Origin: Blastocladiella emersonii ATCC 22665
Lineage: Eukaryota > Blastocladiomycota > Blastocladiomycetes > Blastocladiales > Blastocladiaceae
DNA length: 64,000 nt
Direction of reading: 5' to 3'
Assembly: GCA_025594325.1 (NCBI GenBank)
Contig: JANHCV010000003.1
Location: 1,922,001-1,986,000, forward strand
Shown: positions 31,286-42,109 of the stretch, piece by piece
Position numbering within the stretch: position 1 is the first letter of the stretch
How the letters are laid out: each line of letters opens with the position of its first letter
Position numbers and translations under genes: made by a program
Notes under the pieces: model-generated
What the model saw: only the letters and a program-made list of their open reading frames with translations
What the model was told of the DNA's origin: nothing
Databases searched by the model: none

Positions 31286-32062
31286 TCACATGAGGTTGTG
31301 GTGGACAGGCAGGAGCGTCATGACATCGCCGCCGACGTCGCCGTGGTGCGGGGTCGGGAGGAGGAGGTGGAAGTCGCCGTTGCCGCCGCCGTCCGCGGGC
31401 GATGGGCCCCAGGTCGCCGGGTCGCCGCCGCTGGCAATGAGCGAGCCGCCGTCGCCGTCGGTCGAGCTGTGGTTGCCCCACTGGCCCTGCTGCTGCCACT
31501 GGTTCTGCGCCTGGAACGCGTCGCCGCCGTGGCTCTGCTGCCACTGCGACTGGGCCTGCGACTGGGCGCCGTGGTCGCCCCACTGGGTCTGCGACTGCGA
31601 CTGCGACTGCTGCTGCGCCGCGTCGCCCGAGTTGTTGCTGCCCAACTGGCCCTGCCACTGCGACTGCGACTGGGCCCCGTGATCGCCGAACTGGGTCTGC
31701 GACTGCGACTGGTTCTGGGCGCCGTTGCCGCCGTTCTGCGTCTGCCACTGCGACTGCGACTGGGCGCCGCCGTCGCCCCACTGGGTCTGCGACTGCGACT
31801 GGGACTGCTGCTGCGCGGGGTCGACCGAGTTGTGGCCCTGGAACTGCGACTGCCACTGCGACTGCGACTGCGACTGGTTGCCGCCGTCGCCAAACTGGTT
31901 CTGGGTCTGCGACTGGGACTGCGACTGCGAGCCGTTGCCGCCAAACTGGGTCTGCGACTGCGACTGGGACTGCTGCTGGGCGCCGTTGCCGCCCCACTGG
32001 TTCTGGAACTGCGACTGCGACTGCGACTGGACGGGCGGGACGAAGATCGGGCCGAAGGTCAT
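31286..32062 (-). CDS. Q/S/N/G-repeat protein with curli-like strand-turn-strand repeats
   Basis: 258 residues, single exon. After MTFGPIFVPPV come about nine imperfect repeats of ~17-22 residues up to residue ~205, each an alternating Q-S-Q-S-Q stretch ending in an aromatic, a Gly/Asn turn, then Ala-Gln. Examples are SQSQSQTQFGGNGSQSQSQ and QSQTQWGDGGAQSQSQWQ. The Q-x-G-x-(G/N)-x-A-x-x-x-Q logic recalls bacterial curli (CsgA/CsgB) amyloid repeats. No signal peptide is visible. The last ~50 residues are Gly/Asp/His-rich and non-repetitive (MTLLPVHHNLM at the end). At DNA level the repeats are CAG/TCG tracts, so length may vary between strains. A TATA element lies 100 bp upstream. Could also be a prion-like RNP granule protein. 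Confidence 0.75.
   Translation of the reverse strand: MTFGPIFVPPVQSQSQSQFQNQWGGNGAQQQSQSQSQTQFGGNGSQSQSQSQTQNQFGDGGNQSQSQSQWQSQFQGHNSVDPAQQQSQSQSQTQWGDGGAQSQSQWQTQNGGNGAQNQSQSQTQFGDHGAQSQSQWQGQLGSNNSGDAAQQQSQSQSQTQWGDHGAQSQAQSQWQQSHGGDAFQAQNQWQQQGQWGNHSSTDGDGGSLIASGGDPATWGPSPADGGGNGDFHLLLPTPHHGDVGGDVMTLLPVHHNLM
31500..32030. repeat. Imperfect tandem coding repeats of the QS-repeat gene
   Basis: About nine degenerate ~50-65-bp units built from CTGCGACTG-type words (plus-strand reading), encoding the QSQSQ-aromatic-GGNGA modules. Units differ at many third positions, so they are not a recent expansion. Confidence 0.6.
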
Positions 32063-32981
32063 CCTGGAGAGGTGGTGGAGGTGGTGGTGTGGGTGTGGCG
32101 GCGCTGGACGAGGAGGTACTGATGATCAAGTCGGTCTGAGACGGCAGGGGAGCGGCCCGTTCTTATAGGAGCCGGCGCCGCGTGACAGCAAGCCGCTGAG
32201 CACGGTTGCGTTGCATTCTGAGCCGGATCAAAGACGGAGCGGTGAGCCGTCGCGGTATGCGGTTCACGGACGCGGGGGAGGCGCCGCAACGCGCCGCAGT
32301 TCCAGCGGAAAGCTGCGGCTGCGGTCAGCGTCGGCTGCGGATTCGACCGGAATCCGGTGCACCGGCCGCTGTCAACGGGGACCTTGGAAAGAGGAACGCG
32401 GAACGCAAGCGGGAGGGAACGCGGTTTCGAGCCGTTGAAGCGGAAAGCGGTGACACGCGTCCGAGTGGCGGTGGCTCAGCCACGGGTGGCGCAGCCGCGA
32501 GCGCATCGCGTCGCGTTTCAGTTCTGTTGCTGTCCCTTGATGCGCTGGACGCATCTTGATCTTCGTGCAACATCTCGAGAGGTGCTCAACCGAGCTACGG
32601 TCTAGCGCAAGGGATCGTGTCGACCACGTTGGCAACGATGCAGCCCCTTTCAGATCGGTGGCGGTAAGAGCGACTGCCCGTCCGTCGCTACCAAATTCAG
32701 AGTTCCGTCACATCTCAATCGGAGGAGGGACCCTGGCTGCTGCATTTTCTTGGTCCGAGTCAACAGTGCTTAGCCCCGCACGCGATAGCGAGTGCCTGTT
32801 TCTGTCTCCCACGCCAGTGGTCCGCGACGCGTCGCGTGTCGCGTCCCTCCACGCCGCGATCCCGCCGTCCTCGCCGAGCGAACCCTCCCGCCCGGCAGCT
32901 GCGTCGAAAAGGAACTTGCGTCTTGTACTTGATGCATCGCACTATCTGCCCCATGTAACTCTCGAGCGCGCCACGCAAACC
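32063..32981. other. Divergent upstream region, QS-repeat gene / TmcB-like gene
   Basis: 919 bp. Apart from the TATA element near 32,165 it shows GCG-rich, non-coding composition, with ACGCGT words near 32,455 and 32,829. No gene is supported; open frames here have no conserved features. Confidence 0.35.
32162..32167 (-). promoter_or_regulatory. TATA box (TATAAG) of the QS-repeat gene
   Basis: On the minus strand cTATAAGa, 100 bp upstream of the ATG at 32062, the same spacing as the TATA box of the gene at 29093. Confidence 0.5.
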
Positions 32982-35900
32982 ATGAACCGATCGAGCCTCT
33001 CGGCCGCGGCTGGCAGCGCGCTGTTCCCCTCGTCATTTCACGTCTCCGCGTCCACGGCCAACGGGCTCAGCGGCATGGTCGCAGGCGGCATTCCGGCTGG
33101 CTTGGCGAACCCACTCCACTACCGCCATGAAAGCCATGAGCCCGACGCACCGCCGTCGCCCCGCGCCGCTCCTGTGAGCGCCGCGGCGACGGCAGCCATG
33201 GTCGGCCAGCGCGCGGGCGCGTTCGAGCAGACCGTGTTCAATGTGGCCTACATCACTTCGCGACGAGAGCAGATCAACCCGAAGTTCTCGTGGGCCATGA
33301 CCATCGTCGACGACGCGCAGGTGCGTATGCCGCGCCGCGATCTGGCCCGGCTGAGCTGGCTCGAGCTCGCGACTTACCACAATACCACCTCGCATCGCAT
33401 AGCTATTGTCGTTCGTGTTCAAAGATCAACTACTAGGTGGTCTTCCGCCTATCTTCACGTCCGTCGTCGAGCCGACCAAGTTTCTCAACTCATATATGGC
33501 CTTCGCGCTCTCCAATGTCGCCGGTACACTATAGCTCGGGTCTTTAACTTGCAGAACGCCGACTGACGATTCTGCGAGCTGCATATAGCCATCATCGCGG
33601 TCTTGTCCACGATTGCGCTCATTTTTACAGTCATTGTCGCGATGCACCGCCAGGCCAAGGTGCCGATCTCGGTCCTGCGCCTGCTGCGCCTGCTCTGCAC
33701 GCTGCTCTTCACCGTCTTCAGCATTCCGACTGCGGGCCTGTTCCTCAAGGGCCTCCACAACCGGAACGGCCGCGTGCACATCTACGACCAGGCGTTTGAC
33801 TCGGCGCGCCATTTTCCTCTCATGGCCTTTGACATCCTCAGCATCGTTGTGTTCGTCCCTCTGCTGCTCGTCGGCAGTCTACTGGTACGTGTTTCGCTCG
33901 GTGGTGCGGTTGGCCGATGTACTGAGTGCGCCCTCGCCCTGGTCAAGTAGTACATTGAGAACTCGCCGACCAGCACGAACCCGCTCGCCCGCGCACACGG
34001 ACGCACCGATCTGCTGGCGCGGTCACTCCGTCTCCTCTTCGTCGCCCTCAGCACGTTCGCGTTCGATTTCGGTGACGAGGGCAAGTGGGTGTTCATGATC
34101 GCCGTGTCCGCGGGCCTCGCGTACCTCACCTACGAGTTCGCCGTGTCGCAGCCCTACTACTCGGCGCGCATGACCATCGTGCGATCGAGCTTCACGGCCT
34201 CGGCCAGCGCGTCGATGCTCGCGTCCATGGTCATGGTCGGCGTCGGCCAGCCGTCGTGGTCGTGGATGGTCCCCGCCATCACGGCGCCCGTCGTGTTCGT
34301 CATCGCGCTACTCGGCGTCCGGTGGTTCATCTGGCACTACTTTGCCCTCAGCATCCGCCGCTGGCACCGCTACGCCTCGGCCAACTCGAGCGCTGGCGGG
34401 CTCGACTTCACGGGCCTCGCGCACCCCGAATTCGGGACGATCCTCGCGTCCACGCTCGAGACCAGCTCGCCCACCCTGCCTCACGAAGTGGGCTCGATCC
34501 GGTTTGCCCAGGCGCCCATGACCACGCAGCAGCGCGCCCACTCGTTCTCCGGTAACGGAACCACCAGCGCGCTCCCGTCGCAGCAGCTCCAGCAGCAGCC
34601 GGCCATCGTCGAGACGCGGTTCCCGTCCATGGGCCGCACCATGAAGTCAGCGCGGTTCTCGGTCGGTGGCGGTGGCGGTGGAGCCATGGGCGCGCGGTCC
34701 ATCGAAGCCCCCGGCCAGTCGACGTTCACAACGCTCGGCCACGGCCCGGGCAACAACCTCCTCGAGGGCCTGCTCAAGGGCAGCTCGCTCGAGGCGCTCA
34801 AGACGGTGCTGGAGCGGCCGGGAAAGCGCGACCGACACCGTCGGCGCGTCTTTACGAGCCCGCTGCAGGTCGAGATCTGTGCGTACCATTCATCTCTGTC
34901 TTGCGCCGACCGCCTCCGCTGACATCTGCGTCTACCACAGGCATCCGCTTTCTGCGACTCGGAGACCCGACGGCCAAGCAAATCTCGCTCGGACTTCAAC
35001 TTCTCGATTGCGGGCTGAGCCAGTTCCCCAAGGACCACCACCTGCAACTGCTCGCTGCGACCTACCTCGCCGCATACTTTGGCCCGAGCGGCGAGCGCGC
35101 CGCGCGCGTGCTCATGGACGAGCTGCACCGGTCGCACCGAAACGTGTCGTTCGGGGTGCGCTACCTGATCTACCTCCGGGTGCGCGCGCTGCGCGACCGC
35201 GGCGAGGGAGCGCTCGATCTCGCTGCTCTCGAAAGTTTGGGACGCGAGGTGCGCCGGTACCACGTCCGTGCTCTCCGCGGGATCCGCGACCTGTGGGAGT
35301 GCATCCGCGTCCGCGCCAGCCCCGGCGTGCTCGTCGACGTGGTCGCGTCCCTCGCCGCGAACCAGGCCGGCGCCGACCAGTGCTACCGTCGCCTGCTCAA
35401 CCGCGACCCGCGCAACCGCACCCACCTGCGAGCGTACGCGCAGTTCCTCGCGTGTGTCGAGGCGGACCCGGTGCGCGCGCAGCACATGCTCGAGATTGCC
35501 GAGGAGGGTACGCTTCCGCTCCTCGCACTCTTGTCTTCCGTGGAAACTAACCGACTGATGAACCGTGTAGTCGAGCTCGAGGAGACGAGCGCCAAGGCGC
35601 GCGAGTACCAGCCCGAGACGTCGTTTCCCGACACGGCGCCCATCACCACGACCTTCGTCTCGACCACGGCGGCCGCGGCCGCGTCCATGACCACGGCACG
35701 CGCAAGTCCAGTGCCTCCATCGCCGCCACCACCGCCCGCGCTGCGCACCGACCCCATGGTGTCCAGCAGCGGCCCGCAGATTGGCGGCAGCCACGGCGTC
35801 CTGTCCTCGCTGGCCATGACGCCGTCCAGCCCGCTCGGGATGCCTGTCGTGAGCGCCAACAGCAGCGGGAGCTCGGCGAGCAACGACGATTTCGGCTCCG

Positions 35901-38377
35901 ACTTTCTCTCGCGGATGCAGCAACCGCCGCGGTCGCCCCAGCCCCAGCGCTCGTCGACGCTGCCGCGCGCCAGCAGTCGAACCGCCGCCAACCCGGCGGG
36001 CACTCCGATCACTCCGGCGTCGCCTGGCACGAGGACGCCCGGCAGCGGCAGCACCAAAGGCCCCGTGCTACGCACGAGCCAGGTCCTGTTCGCACCGCCG
36101 CGGCCAGCGACGCAGGCGCTCAGCCCGGCCGGCGGCAGCCTGGTGACCGACGACGCGGGGCCCGTCGAGCCGACCCCGATGCTCCCGCCGCCGGGGCAGC
36201 CGCGCGGAATCGCGGTGCCGAGCGTTCCTGGACGTCCCGGCTCGAAGACGTCGGGCAGCTCGCTGAGCCGGGCCGAGCGCGCGCGCGCCGCGACGCGGCG
36301 CCAGATGATGGAGCGGCTGACGCGGCCGCTGCGTCGCGTGTGGGAGGTGGCGGTCCCTTCGGTCCTGTTCTTCGGCAGCGTGATCGGCGGTTTCGCGCTG
36401 TGCATCGACTTTTTCAACGCGACGACGGACCTGCTGCACCGGTTCGAGGTGAGCTCTAACGCGATCGCGTACTCGGTCGAGCTGATCCGCCAGCTCCGCG
36501 CGCTCGTCAACTACAACGCGCTCGGCAACGTGGCCGGGGCGCTGGGTGCGGCCAAGAAGATGGAGGAGAGCTACGCTTCGACCGTGGCGCTGCTCGAGAG
36601 CCTCTCGCAGTGGGACTCGCAGTCGTCGACGCAGGCGGCCATGACGCGGCTCTACTGGACGCAGATCATCAGCGCCAACTCGACCGACTTCACGCCCGTC
36701 GACCTGCCGCCGCTCCAGGTCCTCGGGCTCGTGGTCCAGGCCGCGTCGATTGCGTCTGGGTTCAAGGCGCCGGGCGTGCTGACCACGGACCTCTTCATTG
36801 CGACGCCCGAGCTTCGGCTCCTCGGCTACAACATGATGAGCATCCTCTACGGGCTCGAGGAGCTGCCGGACGTGATCATCCAGGACTACGCGGGCAGCGT
36901 CAACAAGTCGGTCATCACCATGTTCCTCACGCTCGCGCTGTCCATCAGCTTCTTCCTCGCCGTTTCGGTCGTCATTTTCCGCCTGGTACGCATGGCCGCT
37001 CGTGGTCGCTCGCGGAAGCTCGGCTCACGTCCTCGAATGACTAGGTCCTCAACCGCTTCTTTGCCAACGAGTCGCACACCCTCGCGATACTCAGCACCCT
37101 GCCACCGTCAGCCGCCAGCGCCCTCGTGACCGAGATGGAGGACGAGATCGAGAACTTTTGCGAGGTGACGGGCGATGCCGACGAAGCCGGGGCCGGGGGC
37201 GCCGCGGCGGAAGTGGACTCGCCGTCGACAGCGACCACGCGTGCCAGCAGCGGCAGTACGGGAACAAGGCGCACGCTTCGATACCGGGCCGCGCTCGCGG
37301 CCGGGTGGCTCATTGCCAGCACGTTCGTCCTCAGCATGTTCCTGGTTGCGCTCAAGTACGTTTCCTCGCGCTCGCGCAGGATGAATGTTCATCAGAGATC
37401 GCGTGCTGACAACGGAGACACTCGTACGTCTAGATCGTCGTCTGTGACGGTGCCCATCAATCAGATGATCAAGTCCAGCAACCGAGGCTTCCACATGTCC
37501 GTGTGCTCGGTCTTCACCCGCGAGTTCTTCTCGGTCGACACGACGGTGTCCGACGGTACGCGCGCGAATGCATCCGCGATTCGCGATTGTGCTGACGTTC
37601 GAGCGTCCGCGTGTAGCCGAGTCGATTCGGCAAACGCGCAGCTCCATTCTCGACCTGCGCACGATCCACCAACAGCTGACAGTCGACGACCGCGGCCTGT
37701 CGCAGCTGCTGCCGGCGCTCACGGTGGTCCCGCGCCCGCTCTCATCGCTGTCCGGCATCGTCGCGCGGCCGGACCTCGGGTTCACGGCCGAGATGGCTTC
37801 GCTCCCGCTCAACACGGAGCTGTCGCGCTACATCGAGGTGATCACGCGGCTCATGGACCAGGTCGTACAGAGCAAGACGGACCCGACTTTCGATGCCACC
37901 AACACGACAACGACCGCGTACCGGACGTGGCAGCTGAGCGAGCTGCTGAGCAACGACATCCTGCCACGGCTCAACGCTATCGGCGACGCGCTGCAGACGA
38001 GCATGGCCAACGAGGTGTCATTCAACATGACGCTATGCAGCGTGATGCTCGCGTTCGCGCTGATCACGGGTGTCGCGCTGGCCGGCCTCTACGCAGGCGT
38101 TGCGCTGCGCAGGTTGCGCCGCGAGGCCAAGACGCTCGCGTGCATCATGCACCTTCTGCCGGCCGCTGTGGTCAAGGACGCGCCCGACGTGGCGCGATTC
38201 ATCGAGACGGGCGGCATGTCACTCGAAGCGGTGGCGTCGGGCGACGCGTCCAACATGGCGTCCAACTCGTCTGCGCAGCAGGCGGTCAGGGCGCATGTCA
38301 GGGCGAGGTCGGGCCCAGACCAGCAGCAGGACGACCAAGCAGCGACGGCGTCCATGTCGTCGCGGGGAGATTTATAG
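32982..38377 (+). CDS. TmcB/TmcC-like multipass membrane protein
   Basis: 1619 residues from nine exons: 32982-33320, 33403-33523, 33589-33884, 33951-34878, 34941-35507, 35571-36985, 37045-37355, 37434-37555, 37617-38377; introns 59-82 nt, all GT-AG. N-terminal ~450 residues: soluble start, then helices around FVFKDQLLGGLPPIFTSVV, IIAVLSTIALIFTVIVAM, WVFMIAVSAGLAYLTYEFAV and ITAPVVFVIALLGVRWFIW. Residues ~560-750 are the TPR-like block of this family: IRFLRLGDPTAKQISLGLQL, FPKDHHLQLLAATYLAAYF, ARVLMDELHRSHRNVSFGVR, ADQCYRRLLNRDPRNRTHLR. Then ~240 disordered residues and two membrane modules to the end, each with a helix, a long coil and another helix. The layout and TPR block match proteins annotated as tiny macrocysts protein B in zoosporic fungi; molecular role unknown, perhaps membrane sensing. 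Confidence 0.8.
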
Positions 38378-38871
38378 AAGACAATGAGATGCCTTTTGAT
38401 CATCCTGGTGGTCGGGTATTGGCTAGACGCAACGATCCGGCGCATCGAGGATGGCTGAACGCGTCGCGTTCCATGTTCACGTGCGTGTGTCCGCCGCGTC
38501 GTTTCTTGCTGGCTTGACATCACCGCATGGAAGCTCTCGAAAGTCGTGGAGTGATTGGGTTCTGGACGTTGTTGGCGCGTCTCCATGGTTGCAGTCGCGG
38601 TGACAGTTGTAGCGCAGGCAGAGGGGTTACATCGCGACCACCTGCGCGCTAAAAAGAGAGCTGTCAGTCAAATTCGGAGTACACCGAGAGTCTCCCGCGA
38701 CCGAGGAACTGGGGACTGGTCACGCGTGCGACAATGGAATGCTCTCAAGTCTCCCGCACCCAATTCGGACCAGGCACACGGTCCGCGGACTAATTTGAAC
38801 GTCAACGGCGCTCTCCGTAACAGCCCAACTGTGCTCTCTACTTGCAATGGAATGTAATCAGCTATTTCACC
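38378..38871. other. Intergenic, TmcB-like gene to class V enzyme 2
   Basis: 494 bp upstream of the second class V enzyme. ACGCGT at ~38,460; otherwise no recognisable motif and no similarity seen to the region upstream of copy 1. Confidence 0.35.
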
Positions 38872-41145
38872 ATGGACATCATCGATTGGACCCTCGACAA
38901 GGCCAAGCGGAGCTACTCGATGGCCGACTTGACCTTGTCGGCTTTGCCAACGACGCCGCTGCTGCTTCCGCCGCCGCGGGTTGAGGCCATCCGCAAGGCC
39001 ATTATTGGGCGCAAGGCGGAGTTCATCACCCCGCTCGGCTTCAAGCGTCGCGTAACCTACTGCGACTTCTTCGCCTCGGGCAAGCCGCTCGCTTTCATCG
39101 AGGACTGTATGCGCGACGAGGTCATGCCCTTCTACGCCAACACCCACACCACGACCACGGTCACGGCCAAGCGCACCGGCGCGCTCCGCGAGGCCGCCCG
39201 CGCCGAGATCCTGCGCGCCGTCAACGGTCTGCCCAAGCCCGCCGCTACTCCGACTTCCGCTCATCACGGCGCCAAGGACGAGGGCATCGCCACGCCGACC
39301 ACCGGATCACCCGACCAGTCCGAGGCCAGCAGCGGCGACGACTTGGCCAGCGACAGCGGCGCGTCGTCGATCGTCATGGACGCAAACGCAGCCGCAGGCC
39401 TTCCGCCCGTCTCGCGCCCCGACACGCACTGCACGGTCCTGTTCACGGGCAGCGGCAGCACGGCCGCGATCCAGCACCTGCTCCTGACGCTGCGCCTGCA
39501 CGACGGCGCCGTGTGGCCTGGACCGCGCCGTCCGGTCGTCCTGACGTCCATCATGGAGCACCACTCGAACCTACTCCCGTGGCGCGAGGCGCACTGCGAC
39601 GTGGTCACGATCCCCGTCGTCGACAACGGCCGCGCGCTCGACCTGGTCGCGCTCGAGTCGGTTTTGTGCAAAGCGACGGCCGCGGGCGCGCCGCTCATTG
39701 TCGGCAGTTTCTCGGCCGGGTCCAACGTGACGGGCATCCCCATCGACGTGCGGCCCATCGCGCGCCTGCTCCACCGGTACGGCGCGCTCGCATGCTTCGA
39801 CTACGCGGGCGTCGGCGCGTACGTCGACGTGGACATGCAGGGCGACGCGGCCGCCGACCCGCTCGGGTACCTCGACGCCGTGTACCTCAGCCCGCACAAG
39901 TTCATGGGCGGGCCCGGCTCGCCCGGCGTTCTGGTCGTGCGCACCGCGATCCTGTCCGCCAACAAGGTGCCCGCGCGGCCCGGTGGCGGCGCCGTGTGTT
40001 TCGTGAGCCTGGCCGGGCAAGAGTACGTGCACCAGGAGATCGAAGAGCGCGAGGAGGCCGGCACCCCCGCGATCCTCGAGGCGATCCGGTGCGGGCTCGC
40101 GTTCCGCACCAAGTCCCGCGTCGGCGCCGACACGATCCACGCGCTCGAGTCGCGCATCGCGCGGGCCGGGCTCGACCGCCTGACGGCGGACCCGTGTATC
40201 GAGGTGCTGGGCGATACGACCGGCGACCGCGTGCCCGTCTTCTCGATCCTGATCGCGGCGCCGCGCGAGGGCATGCTGCACCACCACAACTTTCTGTCGG
40301 CGGCGCTCAACGACGTGTTCGGGATCCAGTCGCGCGGCGGGTGCATGTGCGCGGGCCCGTACTTTGAGGTACTGAAAGCGATCCCGCGCGACCGCGTCGC
40401 GCTCATGGGCCGCCTGTTCAACCACGACGACGCGGTCCGCGGCGAGGCCCTACGCAGCGGCGACGCTTCGCCGTCGTGTACGTGCGCCGCGGCTAAGTCG
40501 GCGGCCGGCGGCGGCGCAAGCGATACCAGCAGCAGTACTGGCGCGGATAAGGCGGGCAGCAGCAGCGGTGTCAAGGTCCCGTTCATTGACTCGCTGCGCA
40601 GCGGCTTCCTCCGCTTCTCGTTCAACTACTTTTCCGCGCCGCACGATGTTGAGTACGTGCTGCGTACCGTCGAGTGGATGGCGACGCACGGCCACAAGCT
40701 GCTGCCGCTGTACCACGTCGACCCGGCGCACGGCAAGTGGGAGCCACGGGTCTCTGCCCAAGAAGTCGCGGATCTCACGCATCGAGCTCCCCTCAGCGGG
40801 TCGCTGAACACGCTGGCTGTCGATAGCGCAGACGTCCACGCCGGCAGCCTTGCACGCCTCACGTCACGCCAGCTCGCGGCCTTCGACGAGGCCAACCGAC
40901 TCATCGATCCTCGTCGACTGCACTCGTGGCGCCGCGACCACACCGACGAGCTGGCCGCGGAGCTCGTGCGCGACTACGGCCGCCCCGAGGTCGCGGCCGT
41001 CGCGCATCTGCGGTGGTGGCTCCATCCCGCCGAGGCGTGCGCCGATATTCTCGCGAAAAGAGCTGTACAGGACACGGGCAAGTGGTTCGCGTCGATGGGC
41101 GGCCGCCTGCTCGGCCGGATCAGACGGGCCACGCACGATGTGTGA
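38872..41145 (+). CDS. Class V aminotransferase-fold PLP enzyme, copy 2
   Basis: 757-residue intronless paralogue of the gene at 12708-14918, on the same strand 24 kb downstream. ATG 38872 (caccATGgac) is chosen because MDIIDWTLDKAKRSYSM then aligns with the start of copy 1; an ATG 30 bp upstream is in frame but adds unmatched residues. All motifs are kept: FTGSGSTAAIQHLL, MEHHSNLLPWREAH, GSFSAGSNVTGI, FDYAGVGAYVDVDM, YLSPHKFMGGPGSPG with the PLP lysine K343, and SRGGCMCAGPYFEVL. It differs by longer low-complexity inserts at ~residues 124-182 (Ser/Asp/Ala-rich) and ~530-565 (Ala/Ser/Gly-rich), and by a shorter tail. Some stretches, such as the region around 39,510-39,590 versus 13,300-13,380, are nearly identical in DNA, so the duplication is either recent or homogenised by conversion. 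Confidence 0.85.
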   Translation: MDIIDWTLDKAKRSYSMADLTLSALPTTPLLLPPPRVEAIRKAIIGRKAEFITPLGFKRRVTYCDFFASGKPLAFIEDCMRDEVMPFYANTHTTTTVTAKRTGALREAARAEILRAVNGLPKPAATPTSAHHGAKDEGIATPTTGSPDQSEASSGDDLASDSGASSIVMDANAAAGLPPVSRPDTHCTVLFTGSGSTAAIQHLLLTLRLHDGAVWPGPRRPVVLTSIMEHHSNLLPWREAHCDVVTIPVVDNGRALDLVALESVLCKATAAGAPLIVGSFSAGSNVTGIPIDVRPIARLLHRYGALACFDYAGVGAYVDVDMQGDAAADPLGYLDAVYLSPHKFMGGPGSPGVLVVRTAILSANKVPARPGGGAVCFVSLAGQEYVHQEIEEREEAGTPAILEAIRCGLAFRTKSRVGADTIHALESRIARAGLDRLTADPCIEVLGDTTGDRVPVFSILIAAPREGMLHHHNFLSAALNDVFGIQSRGGCMCAGPYFEVLKAIPRDRVALMGRLFNHDDAVRGEALRSGDASPSCTCAAAKSAAGGGASDTSSSTGADKAGSSSGVKVPFIDSLRSGFLRFSFNYFSAPHDVEYVLRTVEWMATHGHKLLPLYHVDPAHGKWEPRVSAQEVADLTHRAPLSGSLNTLAVDSADVHAGSLARLTSRQLAAFDEANRLIDPRRLHSWRRDHTDELAAELVRDYGRPEVAAVAHLRWWLHPAEACADILAKRAVQDTGKWFASMGGRLLGRIRRATHDV

Positions 41146-42109
41146 TCCTTTCATGCGTTGAGCCGGGCTTGATATACCAGTTGCTGTAGTAGTCGTAACC
41201 GCGAGTCGGACGTGTCGCGGCCGCTGGCACGAAGGCGAACGGGAGGGTACCGAGCGGGCAGAGCGGGCAGTCGGCCGTGGCCGTCCATGGCCATGGTCAT
41301 GGCCACGCGCAAGCAACCCAGGATCCTGATGCAACAAAGCGGACCAGGAACGTAAAGTAGCAACACGACCACGCCAAAGCGAGGCACGAAGGCGGACGTA
41401 AAGTAGCAACGCAATAGAGATGTCTTTCGAGTGGTTGCCCCCAACAGTCAAAGGCTCATAGAGCCGGCCGCCGAGCAGAGCCCAGCAGCGCATACAGAGA
41501 GGTACGAAATACTCGATAGCCTCGCGCTCTCCCTCGTTCCCGTTACCCCTCCCGGACTCGACCGCCCGATCAGGCATGCACACGACCCCGAAGGACACGC
41601 ATACACATCCATCACGAACGGTGGGGCCGGTCGGCGAGGCGGAGGGCGTCCAAGGCAGCGCCAAACCCAAGGATCAGTGGAGCGCAGTCAGCCCGAAAGC
41701 CTTCCACACTCTACATCGTCACCTGCGAGGGCAGCCTGGTCTCGGAGCGGCGAAAAGGGACGATAGTTAGTATCGCACCGTACCGAGCGTGAACCGTACG
41801 CCAGAACGGGGCCCATGAGGGCGGTCCAAGCGCTTCACCTCGGCGAGTGCTGGTGATTTGATCGGTGATGGGAGAGCGAGGACCGACCGCGCTTTTGTAC
41901 CGACCCCGACCGCGCGACCGAGTGCATACACGCAGTGGGTTGCGTCTCCGGTCAGCTGGTGAAACGTGAGCGAGCAACGATCATGCGTCAGATCAGCGTG
42001 GAATCGAGTCGATGACCAAGTTCAGCGACGCGTGCGGTAGCGGTAGAGATAGGCAAATGAGCGAAACTATATGAAAGCGAGAGAACAACTAGATCGATCC
42101 GACACTAAT
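41146..42109. other. Intergenic with small direct and inverted repeats
   Basis: 964 bp between convergent stops (class V enzyme 2 and IleRS). Contains an inverted repeat GGCCATG-gt-CATGGCC (41289-41304) and a 15-bp direct repeat ACGTAAAGTAGCAAC at 41350-41364 and 41396-41410. No coding signal or tRNA found. Confidence 0.4.
41350..41410. repeat. Two copies of ACGTAAAGTAGCAAC, 46 bp apart
   Basis: Exact 15-bp words at 41350-41364 and 41396-41410, starts 46 bp apart; sequence between the copies (CACGACCACG, CAAAGCGAGG) does not repeat. Small local duplication in non-coding DNA. Confidence 0.5.

Noticed and set aside
32556-32981. Upstream extension of the TmcB-like protein
   Set aside because: In frame but without conserved features; ATG 32982 starts a typical N-terminus.
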